Assembly (NCBI GenBank): GCA_016873895.1
Contig: VGVV01000002.1
Span: forward strand, 401,968 to 465,967
DNA: 64,000 bases
Direction: 5' to 3'
Source of the DNA: Ignavibacteria bacterium
GTDB taxonomy: Bacteria > Bacteroidota > Ignavibacteria > Kapaibacteriales > Kapaibacteriaceae
Numbering within the stretch: position 1 is the stretch's first letter; every line of letters starts with the position of its first letter. The translations under genes and the position numbers were made by a program. The notes under the pieces are model-generated. The model did no database searches, had not been told where the DNA came from, and saw only the letters and a program-made list of their open reading frames with translations. Positions 9,459 to 18,786 of the stretch are shown here, piece by piece.

Positions 9459-10264
9459 CAAAGTTTGCACCCAAGCGGCAATTCAGCCAGAATTTTCTCA
9501 CAGACGTTAGTATCGCGCGCAACATTGCTGCACAGCTATCGATTGCAGAACATGATTGCATCTTCGAGGTTGGCCCTGGTAAAGGGGCACTCACGAAACA
9601 TTTATTGGATTCACTGGCAAGACGTGTGTACGCTATGGACCTTGATCCGCGAGCGCCTGAATATCTTGCCTCTGAATCATGGAGTAGAACAATGAGATTT
9701 GAATGTGCTGTGGGAGACGCACTGCGGTCGCAGGCTAAGCGCGTATTTGAAGATTCATCCAGAGAGTACCGGAAGATCATAGGCAACATTCCGTATTCGA
9801 TTACCAGCGAATTGCTGTTTTGGGCTTTTGCGCAGCATGAGGATGTCGAGCGTGTAGTCTTTATGATGCAACGGGAGGTTGCAAAGAGGTGTGTGGCATC
9901 TCCAGGAGCGAAAGACTATGGGATCTTATCGGTTGCTACTTGGCTGTACAGCGAAGCAAAGATCTGTTTTCATGTTCAACCTGGATCGTTTTTCCCACGT
10001 CCTGAAGTGACTTCCTCTGTGGTCTCATTTGTCCTCAGGGAGCAGCTTCCTATGGGACTGCCTGCTGATCGATTTATGGAGTTTGTACGCGCGGCTTTCT
10101 CTCAACGGCGGAAAGTGATGTCGAACTCGCTAGCTTCGTGGGCGCACAAGTACTCACAGGACGTACGAGCGGTTCGTTCGGGCGTAGACCTCACGCACGC
10201 ACGCGCCGAGGAACTGCGTCCGGAGGAATTGGCTCACTTGTATTTTGGTATCGTTGGTAACTGA
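9455..10264 (+). CDS. rsmA: 16S rRNA (adenine1518-N6/adenine1519-N6) dimethyltransferase
   Basis: RsmA (KsgA) dimethylates two adjacent adenines in the 3' hairpin of 16S rRNA during 30S maturation. The 269-residue product has the family N-terminus KRQFSQNFLTD, the SAM-binding motif I EVGPGKGALT (about 37-46), the acidic motif YAMDLDP, and the catalytic motif GNIPYSITS. The later stretch FFPRPEVTSSVVSF and an HARAEEL-like C-terminus are also typical. The start at 9455 is chosen because it overlaps the HIT stop as ATGA and gives the standard N-terminus; the ORF remains open upstream inside the HIT gene. A PAP2-family gene follows after 11 bases. Confidence 0.95.
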   Translation: MTKFAPKRQFSQNFLTDVSIARNIAAQLSIAEHDCIFEVGPGKGALTKHLLDSLARRVYAMDLDPRAPEYLASESWSRTMRFECAVGDALRSQAKRVFEDSSREYRKIIGNIPYSITSELLFWAFAQHEDVERVVFMMQREVAKRCVASPGAKDYGILSVATWLYSEAKICFHVQPGSFFPRPEVTSSVVSFVLREQLPMGLPADRFMEFVRAAFSQRRKVMSNSLASWAHKYSQDVRAVRSGVDLTHARAEELRPEELAHLYFGIVGN

Positions 10265-10275
10265 TCTCCTCCCGT

Positions 10276-11256
10276 ATGGCAAACCCATCTGCGCACAGCC
10301 AGCCCCCTGATTGGCAGCAACTGATCCGAAGCACTCTGTATTCGGCGGACATCTACACGTTGGCTATACTGGCCGCGTATAGTATCCTGGCTATCGTGTT
10401 CTACAATCACATACCGATGGCTGCCACATTGCTTCTAGAGAACCTCCTCATCGTTGTCGTGATTGCAAGTTCTGTTCTTTTATCGCATTTGACAGAGTTT
10501 CGCCTCTTTACACTCATTAGATATTTCTATGTAATACCTGTGGTATACCTCATGTACGACCAGACGCACTATTTCGTCCGTCTAGTTCATCCGTATGATT
10601 ACGACAACTGGTTGGTGGAGGCAGATCGATGGATATTTGGTTGCGATCCAACGGTGTGGCTTGGCAAACTTGCATTTCCAGCCCTTACCGAGTACCTACA
10701 GATATGTTATTTCCTGTTCTATGTGCTTCCGGTTACGCACGCCATTGAGCTGTGGTATAACAACGACATCGAACGACTCAAGATGTTTGCTCGCAAAATG
10801 TCGTTTGTGTTCTACCTCTCCTACATCGCCTACTTTGCTTTGCCCGCTGTTGGACCACGTTTCACAGTTCACGACTTTGCCTCGACGGCTTTGGATTTGC
10901 CGAGCCTTTGTCTTACCGAACCGCTGCGGGCCATCGTGAATGCCGGGGGCGGGATCACCGCTGGGGCATTGCATCCCATCGACGTCGTGAACAGAGACTG
11001 CATGCCCAGTGGCCATACTATGCTAACCTTGGTCAATATATTTCTAGCATTTCGGTTCCGCAGCAGATTCAGATATGTCTTTGCTGTGATAGGGGGCAGC
11101 CTTATAGTCTCCACAGTCTACCTGCGTTATCACTACGTTGTGGATGTTTTGGCCGGCATCATCCTGGTGTTTTTACTCCTTCCTGCAGAGATTCCTGTGG
11201 ATAAGTATTGCCGTAACTACATACAAAAAATAGCCTTTAGACGCAGAGCCCTGTAA
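10276..11256 (+). CDS. PAP2-family membrane phosphatase / inositolphosphotransferase-like protein
   Basis: This 326-residue integral membrane protein has about six to eight hydrophobic segments. The PAP2/IPCS active-site motifs are present: MPSGHTM and, further on, RYHYVVDVLAG, giving the paired histidines and aspartate expected of this superfamily. The spacing and long N-terminal membrane part resemble the PAP2_3 (inositolphosphorylceramide-synthase-like) branch rather than simple undecaprenyl-diphosphatase. The usual upstream KxxxxxxRP motif was not found in clear form. It probably transfers or hydrolyses a lipid-linked phosphate at the inner membrane. It is the last gene of the HIT-rsmA operon. 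Confidence 0.8.
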   Translation: MANPSAHSQPPDWQQLIRSTLYSADIYTLAILAAYSILAIVFYNHIPMAATLLLENLLIVVVIASSVLLSHLTEFRLFTLIRYFYVIPVVYLMYDQTHYFVRLVHPYDYDNWLVEADRWIFGCDPTVWLGKLAFPALTEYLQICYFLFYVLPVTHAIELWYNNDIERLKMFARKMSFVFYLSYIAYFALPAVGPRFTVHDFASTALDLPSLCLTEPLRAIVNAGGGITAGALHPIDVVNRDCMPSGHTMLTLVNIFLAFRFRSRFRYVFAVIGGSLIVSTVYLRYHYVVDVLAGIILVFLLLPAEIPVDKYCRNYIQKIAFRRRAL

Positions 11257-11437
11257 CTTTTACAACGTATTGGTGTTGTAGAGGGTGTCGGGAATGGTAT
11301 ACATTTCGCCATACGTGCCATACGTATTTAACAGTATTGTCAAGTAGGGCGGAATTTCATAACTTTCCGGGTCAAGTTCGACAGTTCTGACGTTGTAATA
11401 ATACTATTTACTTTCTCACCCACTCAGGAGTAAGTCC
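11257..11437 (+). promoter_or_regulatory. leader and presumed promoter region of the 1504-residue surface protein
   Basis: This 181-base intergenic stretch has no coding signal. A strong ribosome-binding site AGGAG lies at 11426-11430, seven bases before the ATG. Partial matches to TAnnTTTG (TAACTTTT near 11255 and TACATTTC near 11300) exist, but none is exact, so the promoter position is uncertain. No terminator for the upstream operon was recognised. Confidence 0.35.
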
Positions 11438-14400
11438 ATGAGACTTGGTTCCACTCTAAAACTTGTTGCCGTGGCAGTGTTGCTCGTGCTAGCAAGTGGT
11501 GGCGGCCTGTTGGCGCAAAAGACAACAGAATCGCGTGGTACGATGGTTCTCTCTGAAGGTCGCCGCTATTTAGTAGGCTTCCCTCAGGTACAGCCCAGCG
11601 CGACGGAAAAGCCGATGCCACAGCCTATGCAGCTGTTCATCTCTTCGAAGTCGAAAGCAAAGGTTCGCGTTCAAACACCAGCTGCCATCAACGATGCAGC
11701 GCGCATCGACAAGGAGTACACTGTCGAAGCGAACAAGGTATTGCGCATTCCAATTCCGATTGGCTACATGAACCAAGAGTCAGAGTCGCGCAAGGGATAT
11801 GGCATCATGGTTACATCAACAAAGCCAATTTCGGTGTCTACATACCAAGCATGGATGGGTAACGGCGAACTGGCCCGCCACCTCCCAGTAGAGGGTTGGG
11901 GTAAGAACTATTACTCGATGAATATGTACCAAGACCGTTACGGTACATCAGGGTCAGGTTACAAAAACCGTCCGTCACAGATCCTCGTGATTGCAGACAA
12001 AGACAACACGGTTCTCTCCTACACGCCAAAATTCGATACTGAGGGTGGTTTCGAGTGCCCATCAGTTCGCAAGGGTGCTACACAGACGATCACACTTGAG
12101 AAGGGCGAAACATACCTGATCAAGGCGAAGATCGACGAGAACAAGAATAAGGAATGGGAAACAGACCTTTCAGGTTCATGGATCCGCGCTAACAAGCCAA
12201 TCGCTGTTATCTCGGGACACGTAAAGTGCGGCATCCTGCGTTACCCAGACGTTCTGCCGCCAACAGGTATGTTCGCTGCTGAAGCACACTTTGTGCGCAG
12301 CAACGTACACGATGCTATGCTTCCGATTGAACTGGCTGGCACGAAGTTCGTTACGGTACCATGTATGTATACGCCGCTCCGTAACCAAGGGGCTGGTGCT
12401 GCAGGTGCTGAAATCGGTATCGAAGACGACCGTGGTGATGTTATCCGCGTAGTCGCCCTCGAAGACAACACGGTTGTTAAGTCTATGCGCCAAGGCGGCG
12501 ACGGACTCAAGAACGAATGGGCAATGCGTAAGGGCGAGACACGTATCGTATCTCGCGACTTTGCTGTGTACTGGGAATCATCCAAGCCGATCCTTATGGG
12601 ACAATACGGCAAGTCATATGCTAAGGTTCTTCCTCCTGGTGCCCGTGATTCAAAAGATGGCGAAGGCACAGAAGGCCACCCAACAGTTGAGTCGGGCATG
12701 CCTATGCTTCAGTACGTACCTTCATGTGATCGTTGGGTTGAATACGGTGTGTTCCACTCTCCAGAGGGAATGGACAACTTCTTTAACATCGTCTTCAAGG
12801 CATCAGAAATTGGAAAGATCAAGATCGATGGTCGTGCTCTAACATCAGCCTTTGGCGGCGCTATGCGTCTGCTTGCTGGTACAGAATATGCGTTCATCCG
12901 CACGCCGATCGGAACTGGCGACCACTTCGTTGAGTCTACAGACAAGTCTGTCCGCTGGGCAGCATGGAACTACGGCTCACTCGACGGTCTGCAGCAAGGT
13001 CGTGCTTATGGTACGCCTGTTAGCGTCGACATGACAATCCCTTGTGACGATTCTTTGGTTGTTAACGAAGAGCTTGTCTGCGGTGACGTAAAGGCAAAGG
13101 GCACGATCCTTCCTGAGAAGTCATCATGCGGTTCGATTTTTGCAGTGTATCCAGAAGATCTGAACAACTACACACTCGAAATTGACGAAAACTTCAGCAG
13201 CGGCGACCAAGAAGTAAACTTCACACTTAAGGCGGAAGACAAGACAAAGGATGCTAGCGCTGTTGTTCGTGTTGTTACACGTTCAGGTAAGTATGTTGAG
13301 AAGACATACACATACATCGCGGACAAGATCAGCTGGTCGCCTTCACGTGTTGATTTCGGAACACTTGCCTATAACACGCCGAACAGCAAGACGATCACAA
13401 TCAAGAATGAGAAGACAGATCGTCCGGTAACAATCAAGAGGCTTCGCGTTATGGCGAATGCTCAAGTGTTCCAGGTAAGCCCAGAAGGCCCTGTTACACT
13501 TGGTCCTAGCGAGTCACGTGATTTCACGGTAACAGCTACCATCCAGACAGCACCATTGGTAGTAGACACAGTAATCTGTGAACTTGAGTGCTACGATCAA
13601 AAGACCGTAGAACTTCGTGTTCGTGGCGAAGAGCCACAGATCTACGTATCTGATGTTGACTGGGGTACAGTACCAGCAAGTTCACCAGGCGTAGAACGTC
13701 GTGTCAAGATTCTCAACGGTAGCAAGGTCGAGCTTGTTGTTACAGGATATCAGCAAAATCTGCTTGATGGTACTGGTAACTTCTTCAATCCAACAACAAC
13801 GGATGGCAAGCCCCTTACCTCTGCGTTTCCACTTACAGTTCCTGCAAACGGCGCTTACGAGTTTAACGTAACGTACAGCCCGAAGGGTGATGCCACAAGC
13901 AACCACCGCGTTGATGTGCCATTCTACTCAAACGCAAAAGAAGTAGACTCAGTTGCAGTGCTCAAGGGTTCTGGCGTAACGATCGATCTTGATGCTGTTG
14001 TAGCACCATGGGTAGAGCGCGTTCTTGATAACGTTCAAGCTGCGCAAAACATCAAGGAGTACACGCAGTCAGTCAAGTTCTACAACTATGGCAAGCAGAC
14101 AATCACATTCAGCGCACCAATCATTCGTGGCAAGGATGCTGCTAACTTCCGCGTTGTGAACACCGGAACAGTTGGCACATTCCCAGTCCAGCTTGTCGGT
14201 GGCGGTGCTGATGAATCACGCTCAATCACTGTTGCTTTCGTTCCAACTGAACTGGCAAATCGTGCTGCAGAGCGCAATGATTACGAAGCTGAGTTGGTAT
14301 TCCCAACGAACTCGAAGGAAGTGCCGGAGCTTGTAGAAAAGCTCAACGGTACAGGTTGGCAGCCACATGTGAAGGGTGCAGATCTCGACTTCCCTGGAAC

Positions 14401-15952
14401 GTTTAACCTTGGCGACAATGCTCAGGTGCTCTCGATTCCAATTGCTAACATCAGCAAGGATGATCAATCGAACCCAACATCGGGCAATGCAAACGGTACA
14501 TATGATGTAGTCATCACAAACATTCGTATTACTGATGCAAATACGAAGTTTGAACTTCTCAATGCGCCAACACCGCAAAGCCCATGGCGTATCAAGCCAG
14601 GTGAGCAGCCTGTAGAACTCCAGGTTCGTTTCGATCCACAATCATCGGGCACATTTAGCTCGCCATATGTTATCGAAACAAACGTTGGAACAAATGGTCA
14701 AGCTACATACGTGCCTGAGTACAAGATCTCAGCGCGTGTTATGGGTGGTGAGTTCACAGCAGTAGGTTCTGACGCAGATCAGTATGTCTTTAACGACAAG
14801 GTTCTGACAGTAGCCGTACAGCATACAGAAAACATCACACGTCGCTATAGCTTCAGCGATATCGTTGAAGGTCCAGATCAGTCAGCTTTCACGGTTCTGC
14901 CAGATGCAGTAACTGGTGCCTATTTCATTGATGTTGCACCAGGCCAGAAGGGTACAATCAATGTACGCTTTACACCTCAGCAAGTAACGAAGGTTGTAGC
15001 AGGTCAAACAGAGCTTGGTACACCAAAGGCCACAGCTAACAGCTTGACACGTCGCAACGATGTGTACTCAGCTCAAGTTCGCGTGATTGATGAGATCACA
15101 AAGAAAGAGCAAATAGCGACAGTTTCTGGTAATGGTCTATACCTCGAAACAACAAACAAGATTGCCGAGACATACCAAGTAAATCCTGGTAAGTACGTTG
15201 ATGTTGCTGTTGAACTTGAGGCAACGCCACAGTCTCTTGACCAAGTGTTTGATGGCAAGAGAACAGATATGACAGAATTGCGCGTACGTATGAACTACGA
15301 TCCACGTATTGTAAAGCCACGTCTCAATGCCGGTGACATCATTACAACTGGCACACAGATGGAAGGTTGGACGGTAGTAAACGTTTCACGTAACGGTGCT
15401 CAGTCAGATGCTCTTAACAATCTTGAGATCGACTTTGCTGACACACGTGCTGTGAAGACACGTCTTACAAACAGCAATAACCTGCCAGCGTTCAAGATTC
15501 GCTTTGATGCATTCTTGCCTACAAAGGCTGGTGTATACACAACACCAATCGGTCTCTACACATATTGGGTAGATCACAACCGTTCTGGTGAGCGTCTAGA
15601 CTACACGTTGTTCCGCGATATTCCTGGCAAGATCACAGTTACGTTGCCTTGTGCTAACGTACGTCGTCTTGCAGAATTCGGTACAGCCATCTCTGGTGTA
15701 CGTCCGATCCGTCCTAATCCGGTCGTAAACAACGGTGTTATCAACTACTCTGTCGGTATTGCAGGTCAGGCACGCATCGTGCTCTTCAATGCAATGGGCG
15801 AGCAGGTAGCGGTGCTCCTTGATGAGCGTCTCGAGAGCGGTGAATACGAACTCACAGCAGATCTTACTTCGCTTCCTAACGGCACATACTACTATCAGGT
15901 AGTTGCAGGTCCGTACACAAGCGAGCCACAATCGGTAACGATTCTTAAGTAA
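11438..15952 (+). CDS. 1504-residue T9SS surface protein, probably very highly expressed
   Basis: The protein has a signal peptide (MRLGSTLKLVAVAVLLVLAS, cleaved near LLAQ) and an IgGFc-binding-like N-terminal part (about residues 35-530: YLVGFPQVQ, MQLFISSKSKAKVRVQTP, SWIRANKPIAVISGHVKCG). A series of choice-of-anchor-D modules follows (VDFGTLAYNTPNSKTITIKN, VDWGTVPASSPGVERRVKIL, LDFPGTFNLGDN). The C-terminal T9SS sorting domain begins RPIRPNPVVNNGVINYSVG and ends EPQSVTILK. Codon use differs from its neighbours: lysine is nearly always AAG, arginine mostly CGT/CGC and threonine often ACA, suggesting translational selection. The strong AGGAG RBS and the near-perfect terminator fit abundant expression. 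It may be a main cell-surface or S-layer-like protein, but that is inference. Confidence 0.83.
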   Translation: MRLGSTLKLVAVAVLLVLASGGGLLAQKTTESRGTMVLSEGRRYLVGFPQVQPSATEKPMPQPMQLFISSKSKAKVRVQTPAAINDAARIDKEYTVEANKVLRIPIPIGYMNQESESRKGYGIMVTSTKPISVSTYQAWMGNGELARHLPVEGWGKNYYSMNMYQDRYGTSGSGYKNRPSQILVIADKDNTVLSYTPKFDTEGGFECPSVRKGATQTITLEKGETYLIKAKIDENKNKEWETDLSGSWIRANKPIAVISGHVKCGILRYPDVLPPTGMFAAEAHFVRSNVHDAMLPIELAGTKFVTVPCMYTPLRNQGAGAAGAEIGIEDDRGDVIRVVALEDNTVVKSMRQGGDGLKNEWAMRKGETRIVSRDFAVYWESSKPILMGQYGKSYAKVLPPGARDSKDGEGTEGHPTVESGMPMLQYVPSCDRWVEYGVFHSPEGMDNFFNIVFKASEIGKIKIDGRALTSAFGGAMRLLAGTEYAFIRTPIGTGDHFVESTDKSVRWAAWNYGSLDGLQQGRAYGTPVSVDMTIPCDDSLVVNEELVCGDVKAKGTILPEKSSCGSIFAVYPEDLNNYTLEIDENFSSGDQEVNFTLKAEDKTKDASAVVRVVTRSGKYVEKTYTYIADKISWSPSRVDFGTLAYNTPNSKTITIKNEKTDRPVTIKRLRVMANAQVFQVSPEGPVTLGPSESRDFTVTATIQTAPLVVDTVICELECYDQKTVELRVRGEEPQIYVSDVDWGTVPASSPGVERRVKILNGSKVELVVTGYQQNLLDGTGNFFNPTTTDGKPLTSAFPLTVPANGAYEFNVTYSPKGDATSNHRVDVPFYSNAKEVDSVAVLKGSGVTIDLDAVVAPWVERVLDNVQAAQNIKEYTQSVKFYNYGKQTITFSAPIIRGKDAANFRVVNTGTVGTFPVQLVGGGADESRSITVAFVPTELANRAAERNDYEAELVFPTNSKEVPELVEKLNGTGWQPHVKGADLDFPGTFNLGDNAQVLSIPIANISKDDQSNPTSGNANGTYDVVITNIRITDANTKFELLNAPTPQSPWRIKPGEQPVELQVRFDPQSSGTFSSPYVIETNVGTNGQATYVPEYKISARVMGGEFTAVGSDADQYVFNDKVLTVAVQHTENITRRYSFSDIVEGPDQSAFTVLPDAVTGAYFIDVAPGQKGTINVRFTPQQVTKVVAGQTELGTPKATANSLTRRNDVYSAQVRVIDEITKKEQIATVSGNGLYLETTNKIAETYQVNPGKYVDVAVELEATPQSLDQVFDGKRTDMTELRVRMNYDPRIVKPRLNAGDIITTGTQMEGWTVVNVSRNGAQSDALNNLEIDFADTRAVKTRLTNSNNLPAFKIRFDAFLPTKAGVYTTPIGLYTYWVDHNRSGERLDYTLFRDIPGKITVTLPCANVRRLAEFGTAISGVRPIRPNPVVNNGVINYSVGIAGQARIVLFNAMGEQVAVLLDERLESGEYELTADLTSLPNGTYYYQVVAGPYTSEPQSVTILK

Positions 15953-15978
15953 GAGCTAGAATGTAGGGTAGATATTCA

Positions 15979-16020
15979 AACTCCCTCGCCTGCATGTGCA
16001 GGCGAGGGAGTTTTCTTTTT
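15979..16020 (+). terminator. strong rho-independent terminator
   Basis: A perfect 16-bp stem, the left arm from 15979 and the right arm ending at 16012, encloses a two-base apex (TG) and runs into TTTTCTTTTT. It follows the surface-protein gene by 26 bases. Confidence 0.95.
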
Positions 16021-16044
16021 CAGAAGACTTCATAGATTGCCGGT

Positions 16045-17568
16045 ATGATTATAAGTCCCCTCATTCAATGTGTTCTCGTTGTGGCGTTAGCTTCTCGCGC
16101 TATTGCACAAGTAGGAACGATTCCATGGACACCTAAAAGCGATCGGATCTTGCGTCAAGTTGAGATTACGGTGCCTCCGAAATACGTGGCTATTGCACTT
16201 GATAAGGCATTGCATTTTGTTCGAGTGCCAGACGGCTGGACGGCAAGCGTCTTTGCTGCGGGTAGCGCATTGAACAAACCACGGTTTATGTCTTGGGGAC
16301 CCAAGTCAACACTGTTTGTGGCAAACATGAATGGCAACAACATTCTTGCCTTGCCTGATGAAAACAGAGATGGCGTAGCCGACACGGTGATCGTTGCGGC
16401 ACGTGGGTTTTCTCTAGGGCACGATGTTCGCTTTTGGCGCGATACGATGTTTGTGTGTCAGGAGGCTGGTGTTATAAAGCTCTGGAGGTCGGATACTTCT
16501 TCGCACGTCTACGATCAGCGACTGACCGTGATAGACAAGGGCTCTCAGGCCAATCAAACAGGGGGCAATCACAGAACGAGAACGTTGGTGATCGATACAA
16601 TTCGCATGAAGTTATATGTAAGTGTTGGTAGCAGAGGAAATGCAGATCGAGAATCCGATCGTGCAGTACTAGAAGAATACAATTATGATGGTTCCGGGAG
16701 GCGTGTGTTTGCCTCTGGTACGCGCAATGCCGTTGGTATGACGCTGCACCCTCGTACTGGTCGCTTATGGGCTAACAACAACGGTAGCGATAATCAAGGT
16801 AACAATCTGCCACCAGAATGGGTAGACATCATTCGAGAAGGGGGCTTCTATGGCTATCCTGTTGGTTACCATTTTCGTAACTGGTTTCCGCTTACAGGAG
16901 ATTATCAGGATCTTAAGCCTTTTACAAAACAGGATAGTGCTAACATGGAGCGCATGCAACCACCTGCGGCTCTTGTGGATGCACACTGTGCCCCGATGGG
17001 ACTTGTCTTTACAGAAGACGGTGTTCGCAGCGAGTATGCCAATGGGGCCTTCATGGCAATGAGAGGCTCTTGGAATCGAACGCCACCAAGTGGAGCAAAG
17101 ATTGTCTTTCTGCGTTTTGATAACGATGCCGATACCATAGCCAATGAAGTTGAAGACTTCTGTACCGGGTTTATTCGCGACACGAGCAATGTCGCAACAC
17201 GATGGGCGCGTCCAGTTGGTTTAGCTGTCGATAATAGTGGCTGCGTCTATGTTTCAATTGATGACGGCAAGCAATGTGTGCTGCGGCTTACGCCTCCAAC
17301 CCCATCTCATGTGCATGATGTGCAACAGACAGGAACATTTGTGCGGCCTAATCCAGCGCGGGACGTGGTTGCGATAGATGTGCAGCCCTCTGAACCATGT
17401 CAGGTGGTTGTAGTTGATGCACAGGGTAAAGTTTGGGCAGATGAATCGGTGTCATTTGGTAAGACCAGACTCCATGTTGATTCGAGCACATGGCCCAACG
17501 GCTCGTACATTGTTGTGATGCGATCATCCAGTGGATTACGGACGCAGAACGTTACGATCTATCGGTAA
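16045..17568 (+). CDS. secreted glucose/sorbosone-dehydrogenase-like beta-propeller protein with T9SS sorting domain
   Basis: The 507-residue product has a signal peptide (MIISPLIQCVLVVALASRAIAQ). A six-bladed propeller of the soluble PQQ aldose dehydrogenase type (GSDH/sorbosone dehydrogenase) spans about residues 55-415: MSWGPKSTLFVANMNGNNI, VSVGSRGNADRES, FASGTRNAVGMTLHPRTGRL, MRGSWNRTPPSGAK. The C-terminal 75 residues (FVRPNPARDVVAIDV to RTQNVTIYR) are a T9SS type A sorting domain. The family oxidises sugars with PQQ, but whether the PQQ ligands are complete cannot be judged by eye. Its last 17 bases overlap the convergent waaA gene. A weak TAGATTGC box lies just before the ATG. Confidence 0.8.
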   Translation: MIISPLIQCVLVVALASRAIAQVGTIPWTPKSDRILRQVEITVPPKYVAIALDKALHFVRVPDGWTASVFAAGSALNKPRFMSWGPKSTLFVANMNGNNILALPDENRDGVADTVIVAARGFSLGHDVRFWRDTMFVCQEAGVIKLWRSDTSSHVYDQRLTVIDKGSQANQTGGNHRTRTLVIDTIRMKLYVSVGSRGNADRESDRAVLEEYNYDGSGRRVFASGTRNAVGMTLHPRTGRLWANNNGSDNQGNNLPPEWVDIIREGGFYGYPVGYHFRNWFPLTGDYQDLKPFTKQDSANMERMQPPAALVDAHCAPMGLVFTEDGVRSEYANGAFMAMRGSWNRTPPSGAKIVFLRFDNDADTIANEVEDFCTGFIRDTSNVATRWARPVGLAVDNSGCVYVSIDDGKQCVLRLTPPTPSHVHDVQQTGTFVRPNPARDVVAIDVQPSEPCQVVVVDAQGKVWADESVSFGKTRLHVDSSTWPNGSYIVVMRSSSGLRTQNVTIYR

Positions 17569-18778
17569 TGTATGATGCAATCGTATCGGCATAACACTGC
17601 GACGAACCCGAGCGGCTCCTGAAATAGTCGTCTGCTGCCGAGCGAACATTTGCCTGCTCGTGCGGCAAGCACGCTACATTGCGTAGCCACATCAGAAGCT
17701 GATATGGCTTGTTGGTTATGGTTAGTATACCAGCATCCTGCAGCGCAATTGCATCACGTGATCGTTCAATGTGCGGTCCGCATGCTATTGCAAGACCAAA
17801 CGCTGCGGGCTCTGTTGTACTATGTACACCCGCGCCAAACCCACCACCTACGTATGCAGCGTCTGCAAGGGAATACAACGAAACAAGCTTGCCTATTGAA
17901 TCAACAAGGATATGCCCCTGATTGTGTGCGCCATACTTGGATAATCGCGTACACGATATCAATGCTTCAATTCGTTGCAGCGCACTCTCTGTTGGTTCAT
18001 GAGGAACGATGATAAGTCGCATTCCCGGGATTGGATTAATCCTGACAACCTCGACAAGCAGATCTTCATCCTCTTGCCACGTGCTGCCACAGACTATCGT
18101 GGTGCAGTCGGTTCTGCGCAGCGCTTCAATAGACGACTCAATGTGTCGTGTTCGTTCAAGAACACGATCAATACGTGTATCAGGCAGATATGCAACGTTA
18201 CGTCCACAGAGCACAGAGAGCCGATCGGCATCGGATGGAGTTACTGCAATAACCTCTGTAAACACGCTATAAAAACTATGCACCCATGAGCGAAGCAAGG
18301 GGCTTGCAGCAACCGAGGGGAACGTTGCATTTATCAGTAATGCAGGACATCGAGCCGCGAGTGCATGCATAAAGTTCGGCCAAACATCGTAACGGTTGAT
18401 AACCACGATATCGGGCTTTATCCAATCAACAAAGTTCTGAGCGTTGCGCTTTGTGTCGAGTGGTAGGTAGGCAACAGCGTCTATGAATGATTGCTTGAGT
18501 GCATGATTGTACCCTGATGGCGAACCGCATGATAAGACAATGTTGAGCTCGGGCACCATCTGGTGTAGGTTGTTCATGATCGGCAGAACTTGCTCGAGCT
18601 CTCCCATCGATGCGGCATGGAACAGCACTCGTTTGCTGCCGACAGGTTTTTCGAGACCAAAGAGCCCCTTACTCTCAACTTCAGAGCGCAATCTGAGCTT
18701 CTCAGAGCGCAACCTGCCAACCCAAAGCCCGATGCGGATAAGCGGCAGGGCCAACAGGTTGTACAACACGGAAATCAT
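17552..18778 (-). CDS. waaA: 3-deoxy-D-manno-octulosonic acid (Kdo) transferase
   Basis: WaaA (KdtA) adds Kdo from CMP-Kdo to the lipid A precursor at the inner-membrane face. The 408-residue product shows the N-terminal membrane anchor (residues 1-20), the family stretch VLFHAASMGELEQVLPIM (acceptor-side Glu in SMGE), VINRYDVWPNFMHAL, and the GT-B C-terminal half with VCGSTWQEDEDLLVE, IIVPHEPTESAL and DAAYVGGGFGAGVHSTTEPA. Length is near the usual 400-430. It overlaps the convergent sugar-dehydrogenase gene by 17 bases and lies 8 bases downstream of an enoyl-CoA hydratase on the same strand. Its presence implies a Kdo-based LPS core. Confidence 0.93.
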   Translation of the reverse strand: MISVLYNLLALPLIRIGLWVGRLRSEKLRLRSEVESKGLFGLEKPVGSKRVLFHAASMGELEQVLPIMNNLHQMVPELNIVLSCGSPSGYNHALKQSFIDAVAYLPLDTKRNAQNFVDWIKPDIVVINRYDVWPNFMHALAARCPALLINATFPSVAASPLLRSWVHSFYSVFTEVIAVTPSDADRLSVLCGRNVAYLPDTRIDRVLERTRHIESSIEALRRTDCTTIVCGSTWQEDEDLLVEVVRINPIPGMRLIIVPHEPTESALQRIEALISCTRLSKYGAHNQGHILVDSIGKLVSLYSLADAAYVGGGFGAGVHSTTEPAAFGLAIACGPHIERSRDAIALQDAGILTITNKPYQLLMWLRNVACLPHEQANVRSAADDYFRSRSGSSQCYADTIASYITDRS

Positions 18779-18786
18779 AGATGCGT

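Noticed and set aside
12241..12699. 152-codon minus-strand reading frame inside the 1504-residue surface gene
   Set aside because: The highly biased codon use of the real gene removes stops in this frame. The product has no motif or hydrophobic pattern.
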